64,000 nt of DNA from Brachycybe producta (lineage: Eukaryota; Arthropoda; Diplopoda; Playtdesmida; Andrognathidae). The notes under the pieces were generated by a model, which did not search any database, was not told the origin of the DNA, and worked only from the letters and a program-made list of their open reading frames with translations. The stretch covers positions 450,001 to 514,000 of the forward strand of contig JAUPFP010000012.1 in assembly GCA_036925085.1 (NCBI GenBank), written 5' to 3'. The number at the start of each line of letters is the position of its first letter. The first letter of the stretch is position 1. Positions 55,897 to 64,000 of the stretch are shown piece by piece. Made by a program: the position numbers and the translations under genes.

Positions 55897-57950
55897 GTAA
55901 GTATGCAAAACCTTATGTTTTTTAACTTTTATATTTATATTTTTGGGTACAGTTTTACGGATTATTTTATTTCTTAAGCTAAGTTTGTCATAACTTACAG
56001 CATTATCAATTACCGGTAGTAGGCCTAAGATATTTACTGATTTACATGAACTACAGGATAAAAAGTGAGAATATTAAAACAGAAATGTGCATTGCAAAGA
56101 AATAAAAAAGAATACTTTCATTGACAGTGTAAGTTGTGACTCATTAGTAAGCCTAATGCGTTGAGCTAGTTTACATGACTTACAGCTCTGTGGCGAAGAG
56201 CGTCTGCTTCATTTCACTTTTAAAATGCATTGTTGAAACCACATACGCATTCTACAATGTAAATATCGTTATTTCTCTACTTGTAGTTTATTTATGTTAC
56301 ACTTATCTTATTTAACTATATTGACAATATGTGTTTCTTGGTTGTTTATCAATTTTATGCATTTTCCATTTCATTATCTTGTACAAAATATTGTCCACTG
56401 TATATGTTAAGCATCCTCATACACCACTACAGCATTTACCATTAATCCTCAATATCATTCCAGTATTTTACTCAATAAATCAAGCAATTGGAATGCCTTC
56501 AGTGGCTCTTATCAATAGACAGTTTGTCTTGCTAGTCATCTAACTGTTGCAGTTTAACTCCAGCATTTCCTGGAGTGTAATCAGGCACTTGGTTGTTTTG
56601 GACAAGCCGATGTGTTGTTCTGAAGGTTTTGACCTCGGGCAATTTCTCTGGCAACTGTAGTGGTGGACCTAATGATCGATGCTAGTAGATAAAACTGATG
56701 CAGGAAAAAGTCATTCAAAAGGCAATTTGTAGTGTTTGTCTCAAATTATTTTATTTTTATTTAAAGTTGTTCAATCATCACAACAGTTGTGGAAACAATC
56801 ACAACAGCTCATTACTTATGCTAAAATGAATAATGCCACAATAATGGCATAAAAATTACTGACCTTCCAATAACTACCACAAGTGTGTGCCCTGGTCATC
56901 CAATTCTTTTTAATGTTATTTATTAATCAGAATGGAGACAGTCTATGGACTGTGCCTGGTGACCCTATCTTCTTAGTGCACAGGTTTTTAGGTCTATGTG
57001 CCCCCTGGTCCTTGTGTCCCTGTGACATGACTGGTGAGGAGGTATAGTAGGTGAATGGCACCACTGGAGGGGATAAGGTGACTTCTTTTGCACTTCTAAG
57101 GCCTGAAATACCCCTCTGCCAGGACTTGTTAACATTGGTGTACTCATAGAGAAAGTCACGAGACCACTATTTATTGGGACAGTTGCCATGGGACTACTAC
57201 TACCATATACCAGTGGTCCCACCTCAGGAACTGTTTTCATGGCCAGCTGTATGGAACTGGCACCACTGCCACCTTCAAAGGTGTTGGGCTTCCCCATAGG
57301 TCATAACCAAAAGATACATTCCCAAACATGCACATTGCCCTTATCTGGCAATTATGGCCCTGCTGGTTCTCGGCTGTCACTTTCTTGTATGAACGATAGA
57401 ACCCAATGTTCTGTGGTTCAACACCAGTGCCTTTTTTCCCCACAAACAATACTAGCACTAGCTTGCAGATCTTTTTTCTTCATGTTCTTATCCTACATAT
57501 GCTTCTTGTGAGAAGATGGTTGACTGGGCTCCACCACATTCGAAAATCTATTGGGCCTCATGATCTTGGAAAGTGTGTCAGCCTTCGTTGATGTTGAGAA
57601 CTTAGAAGATGCCTTATCAACTGTCTTCGACCCTGTAACACAAATCTAGACAGATATCTACCAGCAGGTTTTCTATGAAAAGCCACATTCTCTTTATGTC
57701 TTAGATCGACTTACTAAGTCGGTAGGAACCTTTGCAGGTGCCATGCCATGGGTCAAAATTGGGGCAGATACTATAGCAAATGACAAAACAACTTGATGGG
57801 CAGTTGATCATTTCAGTGAAAAAACCATGCTCCACACCCTGTGCCCCCCCACTCGAAGTCCTGGTGTTTTTGTAGCATTCCTAGGTGAATGATTGGACAT
57901 GAACAAAAGGTCTACTTCTGGAGATTAAACTGTTTAGGGCTGCTGAGGGC
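55897..57950 (+). other. PRODH intron/downstream, no gene recognised
   Basis: Further PRODH exons were not found. The 57000-57900 part is GC-richer and may be the distal pol or untranslated tail of the minus-strand Gypsy relic that follows, but no motif supports this. Confidence 0.4.
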
Positions 57951-57953
57951 TTT

Positions 57954-58760
57954 AATTTTTGCAATTTTTATCTCCAGCATTGTCTACCATATATTCAAGA
58001 TATGCAGGCCCTCCACCAAAACCTGTTTTGCAGGTTTTTGGCATTCAGCAAATGACTAAGAGCATGGTGATCTGTCACGATCACGGACTCCCGGTTAAAG
58101 ATATAAGGTTGGAATTTACCAACCAACAAACGTCATCGCCAAGCACTCCTGCTCAGTGGCAGAATACCGCATTTCTGCCCTTTCATGAGATGGCTAGCAT
58201 AGACCAGAACTCTAGGGCCATTGTCCTCAGATAACTTCTGATACACTACAATTTCTAGACCATACCCACTAGCATCTGTGTGAATCATTATCTCACCTTG
58301 AGGATCATACATGGTGAGCACTGCTCAAATGCTAGATCACATTGCTCCGAGCACTCAAAGGACACATTCTTCTTGGTCTGCTCATGCAGTGGTCTTTCTA
58401 CATTAGTGAATTCCTTGATACACTGAGGGTAATAACTGGCCAGTCCAAGAAAACTTTGGAGGCCTGTTACTATTTTTGAAACATCAAATTCTTGAACCGC
58501 TCTTACGAGCTTCAGGTCTCGAGCAACTCTCTTGGCACTAATTACCTGGCCAAAACCGAAGAAACTTCTTCGGCTAGAGTTTCAGCTATGCCCCTTGTAA
58601 CAGTGTATGATCATGGATAACCTGTTGAGAAACTGCTTGAAAAGATATCATCCAGGCACACCAAACAGGTCTCCCACTTGTGTCCTGGTAACAAAAGGTC
58701 AAGCAAACTTTGCATCATGGCAGGAGCATTACAGAGTCTGAAAGGCATTTTTCAGAACTC
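57954..58760 (-). pseudogene. Gypsy RT/RNase H relic
   Basis: On the minus strand the peptide begins near 58755 with MPFRLCNAPA, continues CLVCLDDIF (intact catalytic DD of the RT) and, after frame changes, reaches IMIHTDASGYGLE at about 58290-58250, the start of RNase H. The same blocks occur in the + strand element at 62400-64000, so both belong to one family. It is isolated and truncated at both ends. Confidence 0.8.
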
Positions 58761-58769
58761 AAACAGACC

Positions 58770-59876
58770 TTGAGAACAAATAAATACTGTTTAATTCATG
58801 TCTGCCTCTGACAATCAGAAGTCCTATCAACCTCTATTTTACATTCAAACTCACGTACTGGGTTCCCATTGGAATCCAGCATAAGACTTTGTATTTTTTT
58901 TTCTTTAAACTCCTATCCTAACCATAATTCCAAACCTGTCACCTTCTGTCTCTCTAAACACTCTGCTCCAAAATTCAAAATGCACTGATTAAAATTGAAG
59001 ATTTTAGCTCTATTCTAGTCTCTAATTGGTTAACTTGGAATGATTTTCTGATCATTTCATTGGTCAACCTTATAATTGACAAGCGAAAGTATTTTGATTG
59101 ATAGGGTAGACTAATGTGATATCTTATTTTAAGAATGGTTAATAAATTGTGAATACAGATGTGACTTTTGTTATAAAAGGTTTATTTAGGCATTAGTGTA
59201 ACTGCAAGGTGTTAATATTATGATTAACAGGGCAGCATAACATTATCTCTTATTTGGATAGAAGCTACATTGAATTGTGAATAGGGCTGTGACCTTTATT
59301 ATAAAAGGTTAATTTTAGGTGTTAGTTTGCTTGACAAATAAGGATAAAATAATATTATATCTTATTATGATTGATGGGCCATTTTAACATTTCCTCTTAT
59401 TGTGACAGCAAATATCATAAATTATAATACAATTTCGACCTTTGTTATGAAAGGTTACCTTTTTTTGTGTGATCTTGTTATTTTCACACCCCCAGCCTAG
59501 TCACCGTATATTATTTTGTTAATGTGATGTGTATGCCTATTGTAGTTAATTATTTCTTCTTTCTATCATCATTGTTCCACTTAAGGTGTTATATTACACC
59601 TTTTAACTTTTCTTTTTCTATCTATTCACTTAAGGTGTTATATTACACCCTTTTAGTTTTTAACTTTTTGCATTTCCTTCATGACTAACTGACACCTGTT
59701 ATGGAGACTTTGTTTACATTTTAAAGTTGGTACTATTATTATGACTCATCATATGTTACTAACTGGGCATTTTTATAAAATTATTATATATTGTTTTGGT
59801 TTTTATTGTTTTTATTTAGTTTAAATTTTTTGTAATATATGCAAGTTTATGTTAGGTGTTTGTATATATTGTAACA
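58770..59876 (+). mobile_element. Probable 5' LTR/leader of the + strand Gypsy element
   Basis: AT-rich sequence directly upstream of the Gypsy gag carries three tandem units of about 115-130 bp around 59150-59470, each with a GACYTTTRTTATRAAAGGTT motif. It also has two copies of CACTTAAGGTGTTATATTAC (59578-59655), and ends TTGTAACA near 59876 followed by ATTGGCAGTTCGTGG. The 3' LTR is outside the window, so this is not proven. Confidence 0.45.
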
Positions 59877-59954
59877 CCTAACACTATTGGCAGTTCGTGG
59901 AACTGTCAGAACGGAAGCTCCTGATGGATATTACTGATTAATTTATCGGGTGTC

Positions 59955-60540
59955 ATGCCGAAATGGTCGAAGCAGATGCCCGTAGGGTACGGCTTGAGGA
60001 AGCCGATTTTCTTACGGCAGGTCGTTTACCTGCCCCTGTTTGAGTGGTCTCAGGGGATCGGGCTAATGCCCAGACCTCTGGTGCCACGGCTAGCTCTGGG
60101 AGCTCTGCCAGGGCTTGAACTTCGAACCAACCGGGTGTGAAGGCCGCTGCAACGTCCAAGTCTGACAAAGCAGTGGCCAAGACTGGAGGCAAGAAGAAGA
60201 AGGTGAGTTCCGGTGGAGGAAAGCCGGCGGCAATGCCTTGGAGTGCAGACCGTGGCTCAGGAGATTCACTCCGGCGATTAGGTCCTTGTTTTGAGTGCAG
60301 CCAGATGGGGTAGCTGAAAAAGGTTTGTCCGAATGCTACGACAAAAGAATAAGCCACCAGAGTGCTGCCTGGTGAAAGCCAGAAGCTCCAGCCAATACCT
60401 GGCTTAGTGCCAGTGTGACTGGAGGGTCACAAGTATCTGGCCACCATTTGTGATTGTCAGTTCTACTACGGACTCGTGGATGACAAAGAGAAATCTTCGT
60501 TAAACCGCCGCCGGTCACCACCGAACTGAGTAGTGAGCAA
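59955..60540 (+). pseudogene. Gypsy gag relic; zinc knuckle with stop codon
   Basis: The frame MPKWSKQMPVGYGLRKP begins at 59955. A Lys-rich tail (SDKAVAKTGGKKKKVSSGGG) precedes a C-X2-C...C zinc knuckle at 60287-60328. At the His position of CCHC there is a TAG stop (60311-60313). Frame changes near 60110 also break the reading frame. Confidence 0.65.
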
Positions 60541-60762
60541 CCGGTAATGCTGCAAAGCTCAGGTGCCCATGATAGTCAGTGTTCTGAACAAGGGACGTAC
60601 CTCCTGGTGGTCTCCAAATATGTGGATGTCCAGCGGAAGGCAGGGGTGCCTCTGGCGAGGTCTGCGGACCCGGAAATTACCAGTTGGGTATTTCCAATGC
60701 CATGCTCCACACTGGAGGCCGTGGTGGCCCAGTTGGATAACTAGTTTTCCCCCTCACCCTAC

Positions 60763-61449
60763 ATGCCTAGTGGTGAGGTGTGGGATTGTGCAGTCATCAA
60801 GCAGGCAAGAGATGTTCGTGGGCCCATACCTCCTGCCGGGCCTGGGAAGTCTCTGGTGAGTGAGACAGGATCCCAGACTTCTGCACATCTGGAATTACTG
60901 TCCGGTGGGGATGGTAAGGTAGGCAGAACGCACAAGGTTGATGGTGGGAACCCGCAGGTTCCGATTCCTGAACTTCAGAGCCAAGCCTATAACACGGGTT
61001 CACCACGAGTGTCGGTGTCGATTGGCGATCGTCTCTTGGAGATGATCGTAGACACGAGGGCTGATGTGTTGGTCCTAAACATGATGGTGGCACGAGTGAT
61101 GAAGTTGCCAGTGGAGGAACTAGCGGTTCCGTCATTCCTTCTTGGAATGGGTGGGCACTCCATCGAGATCGTACCGGTTGCAAATGTGGAATTGACCATC
61201 CACAAAAGAACCATCAAGGTTGCTCTAATTTTGGTGAAAGGAGAGTGCAAAGCATTGTTGAGCATTGATCACGCCACACGCTTTGGCCTGATGGTAGATA
61301 TCGTGCACCGGAACCTCTATTTCCGGGAGAATGTCCTTATTGCACATCCAGATGCCCCTCAAGTCGCACTCACTGATCGAGCACTTGGGGAACCTGTGGA
61401 GGTGGAAGCAGTTCCACTGCCGATACCAGAAGCTTTGCCTCAGGGATGA
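60763..61449 (+). pseudogene. Gypsy protease region with altered active site
   Basis: A 228-codon frame carries SVSIGDRLLEMIVDTRADVL at about 61012-61071. The retropepsin active site DTGA/S is DTRAD here (61051-61065), so Gly is Arg. Downstream LLGMGGHSIEIVPVANVEL and LLSIDHATRFGLMVDI match the C-terminal part of Gypsy proteases. The frame stops at 61449 before the RT region. Confidence 0.8.
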
Positions 61450-61669
61450 CAACTCCCAGTGATCCCGCCTGCACTCGAGAAGGTTGACGGCTGGGTGAAC
61501 TTGGTTTCACCAGAGCTGCCCGAGACCAGAGCTATTGGGTGCGGGAAAGTTTGTTCCCTGCGACTGAAGGAGAATGTCTAGCTATGGCCCTATGGCCCTG
61601 GTAGAGCATGCTGGCCCCGGCCAGCTGCTTCTTGTGTAGCTGAACCTGAAAGCCTTAGGTGGACATGGT

Positions 61670-62776
61670 GTGTTGGCAGTGGCAGGAATTGCTGCAACTA
61701 ACCGGTTGGGCACACACGATATCTGGCTCGAGAACGTGGGGAATGCACCCATTGACCTGGAGACAGGGGAGGGTGTAGCCACGGCTCAAGCTGTGGAGGT
61801 TGCTCTTGTGGTAGGGCTGAAAAAGCCATCTGAGTTGAGACGGGGAGACCCCACTCAGGCAATGGATCGACCAGGGGAAGTCTTGTCTAAGTTGAGAGGG
61901 GCATCCGGAAACGGACACCAGGTTCTCAATGTGGCGACGGCTCCTACCCTCGAAGAGTGTCTTATGATTGGTCCCAATCTGAAGCCTGATGAGGCGAGAC
62001 AGCTTTGGGAGTTCCTGCTGGAATGCCGGGATCATTTCGCCATCAACTATACAGAGTTGTGTGAAACCTCTCTTGTCGAACATACGATTGATACTTGTGG
62101 GCAACCTCTGGTGTGTGAAAGATTGTGTCAAACTGCTCTTGCGGCCAGGGCAATTGAGAGAGAAGAGGTGGCAAAGATGTTGGATGCAGGGGTTATCCGA
62201 CCTTCGCGTAGTCTCTACGCGAGCCCTATCTTGCTTGTTCGCAAGAAGGATGGTGGCTTTTGTTTTTGTGTGGACTACCGGAAACTGAATGCAAAGTGCA
62301 AAGTTCTTCGCAACCTTGGACCTGGCTAGCGGTTACTGGCAGGTTTGGATGGCTGAGAAGATGGCTTGAGAAGACAACATTCATTTCCTCTCAAGGTCTG
62401 TCTGATTTTCGGAAAATGCCTTTTGGACTCTGTAATGCTCCAGCCACCATGTAGAGAGCGCTAGACCTTTTATTATCAGGACATAAGTTGGAGACTTGTC
62501 TTGTGTACCTGGACAATATTTTCGCTTTTGGGAACACTTTTGAGCAGTTTCTCGAGAGACTCTCCACTGTCCTTGGACTGTTGCAAGGGGCGGAGCTGAA
62601 ACTCCAGCCGAAGAAGTGTTTCTTTGGCTTTGACAAAGTTCGTTATTTCGGTCACGTAGAGAGTAGTGCCGAGGGAGTTGCTCCGGACCTGGATCTTGTG
62701 AGGGCAGTCCAGGAGTTTGATGTCCCGACGACGGTGACCAGCATTCAAAGTTTTTATCAGATTGGTCGGTTACTAT
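61670..62776 (+). pseudogene. Gypsy reverse transcriptase, disrupted
   Basis: One frame to 62329 has AREEVAKMLDAG-like REEVAKMLDAGVIRPSRSLY and SPILLVRKKDGGFCFCVDYR, the N-terminal RT blocks. A stop at 62327 and frame shifts lead to RKMPFGLCNAPATM (62410-62452, then a TAG) and LETCLVYLDNIFAFG (62488-62532), where the catalytic YxDD is YLDN, losing the second Asp. QPKKCFFGFDKVRYFGH follows. The frame is cut at 62777 by a hAT insertion. The central finger region with the first catalytic Asp seems deleted. Confidence 0.85.
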
Positions 62777-63705
62777 CAGGCCCAGACTGGGCCACAGGGA
62801 AATGTGGAATTTCCTGGTGCGCCCCCCAATCAAAATACATGTACAAGCGATTGAATTTTTTAAATTTTGCAACTCATGGCACAACAATTACTTGGAATAA
62901 TTAATAAATGATTTTGACAGAACAAATGTTTTCCAAATTTTAAAATGAGCGCCTCCAATTGTAAATTTCAGGTAAAAACAACAAATTTGCAATTATTTTT
63001 AATGAAATTTTTTATTTTAATATTCAAATCCTCAAATGCAGTGGGCAAATGATGAAACTTTTAATGCAAGGAACCAAATGCCATGCAAGGGGTCATGCAG
63101 AACATGTCTAACATGTTGCTACAAAATTTTATACAGGTTCTCATTGAATGCTGCTGGTAGTTCCAATCTTTTCCAGGCATATGAGTATTTGCTAACCTTA
63201 TATTTTTCACAAGTATCATTTGAAAGAGCTTTCAGCAAACTGAAATTAGTAAAAACACGATTAAGATGTTCGATGACAAATGAAAAATTGGAAACTTTTA
63301 TGCTTATGTGCAGTGAAAAAGATATTGTTGATTTAATTAGTATTGAAGACATAGTCCATATTCTTGCTGATGATTTCTCTGTGTATGCTAGAATGCTTTG
63401 TATGTAATTTTGATAACTTATCAGTGCTGTGAAGTGTCATGAAAAAATGTTAGTGGTTTACTTTTTGTAAATATATTACTATAAATGACTAAGTCATTGT
63501 CGTATTTGTAATAATTTTTCTAATAAACATTCACATTACATGAGCATGATACAATACAAGTGGTGTGTGTGTGTGTGCATAATTTAAGATACAGTAGATA
63601 CCCTATATCATCCTACACAGCAGTGATATGTATGTTTTACAAATGTTTATGCCGGCGCCCCCCAGGTTTTTCCTGGTAGCAGTTTAGAAGCCCAGTCCGG
63701 GCCTG
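62777..63705 (+). mobile_element. hAT element inserted in Gypsy pol, 8-bp TSD
   Basis: The termini CAGGCCCAGACTGGGC and GCCCAGTCCGGGCCTG are inverted with one mismatch. GTTACTAT (62769-62776) and ATTACTAT (63706-63713) are the 8-bp target duplication with one difference. At 929 bp it is a deletion derivative with only the 3' end of a transposase. Confidence 0.9.
63036..63407 (+). pseudogene. hAT transposase C-terminal fragment
   Basis: The frame includes NLFQAYEYLLTLYFSQVSFE then RAFSKLKLVKTRLRCSMTNE KLETFMLM, the hAT C-terminal dimerisation region of the ZMYM1-like type (SFERAFSKLK.IK..LRS.M...RL). The N-terminal BED finger and catalytic core are absent. Confidence 0.8.
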
Positions 63706-63707
63706 AT

Positions 63708-64000
63708 TACTATCGGAGGTTCATCAAGGACTTCGCCAAGGTGGCACAGCCTTTGCATGATCTGATGAAGAAGGATGCCTCCTTCAAGTGGTCGGATCAG
63801 TGCAAACTAGCTTTTGCTTGGTTAAAGGCCATTTTAACTGAAGTGCCGGTACTCACCATGAACGATCCTCATGGTGAGATAATGATACATACCGATGCTA
63901 GTGGGTACGGCTTGGGTGCTGTAGTCTACCAGAAGTTACCGGAGGACAAGTTCCCCCCGTGTTCTGGCCTACGCAAGCCAGCTCGTGAAAGGAGTGGAAA
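63708..64000 (+). pseudogene. Gypsy RT thumb / RNase H start, continues off window
   Basis: The peptide YYRRFIKDFAKVAQPLHDLM then FKWSDQCKLAFAWLKAIL and IMIHTDASGYGLGAVVYQKL is the junction of RT and RNase H in Ty3/Gypsy pol, with the first RNase H Asp in TDAS. A frameshift after 63950 is likely (CSGLRKPARERSG). The sequence stops at the window edge. Confidence 0.85.

Larger units (their letters stand above)
59885..64000 (+). mobile_element. Ty3/Gypsy retrotransposon, internal region, runs off window
   Basis: In order: gag relic (59955-60540), protease (about 60980-61330), RT (62000-62776), then, after a 929-bp hAT insertion, the RT thumb/RNase H (63706-64000). Frameshifts and stops occur in every part. 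Integrase and the 3' LTR are beyond the window. Confidence 0.85.

Noticed and set aside
57000..57900. Gypsy integrase or envelope downstream of the minus-strand pol relic
   Set aside because: No zinc finger, DDE motif, signal peptide or membrane segment could be recognised in any frame.

Overview
This is a eukaryotic (metazoan) genomic window. It is AT-rich, has spliced genes with very small exons and long introns, and is dominated by transposable elements. I read two host genes, both on the + strand. The first is the 3' part of a coiled-coil axonemal gene that best fits DRC2/CCDC65 (nexin-dynein regulatory complex): four exons between 1981 and 17400, ending in a stop codon. The second is the 5' part of a mitochondrial proline dehydrogenase gene (PRODH family): a first exon with ATG at 38822-39058, a 13.3 kb intron, then exons at 52361-52554, 55608-55731 and 55810-55896. 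Its remaining exons must lie beyond the window. The species cannot be fixed from sequence alone. A short (CCTAA)n tract at 15276, the arthropod-type telomere motif, and the mix of mariner, CR1-like LINE, Helitron-like and Ty3/Gypsy elements suggest an arthropod or another invertebrate; this is weak inference.

Layout. 0-7 kb: a Helitron-like fragment, a dead mariner with about 64-bp terminal inverted repeats (TIRs), the first DRC2 exon, and a broken CR1/Jockey-like LINE. 7-9 kb: a Helitron-like element with a minisatellite and a tRNA-derived SINE inserted in it; the empty site survives in a second copy at 37 kb. 9-17.4 kb: DRC2 exons, a decayed Gypsy integrase, a Gypsy LTR and gag relic. 18-21.7 kb: a nest of two Helitron-like families in both orientations, with (TA)n and 33-bp minisatellites. 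21.7-24 kb: a 2.2 kb DNA transposon of unresolved superfamily. 24.4-35.6 kb: an 11.2 kb two-gene DNA transposon (TNP2/CACTA-like transposase plus a DUF4806-type protein) that split an older repeat. It carries a 2.1 kb palindrome, an LTR, a 1.2 kb alternating purine-pyrimidine minisatellite and small insertions.

37-38.8 kb: the second Helitron copy and, just upstream of PRODH, a small foldback element. 39-52.3 kb (PRODH intron 1): three hAT elements with recognisable 8-bp target duplications, Helitron-like copies, and a minus-strand Gypsy element with both LTRs but most of pol deleted. 52.3-56 kb: PRODH exons and a further hAT element. 56-64 kb: a minus-strand Gypsy pol relic, then a plus-strand Gypsy element running off the window, its pol split by a 929-bp hAT element.

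The most informative pattern is a family of about 180-205 bp foldback elements (CAGGC...GCCTG ends, 9-bp target duplications, hence Mutator-like). At least nine copies occur here. Several sit inside other transposons, and one lies about 200 bp upstream of the PRODH start codon. No bacterial operons, CRISPR arrays or standalone rRNA/tRNA genes were seen.
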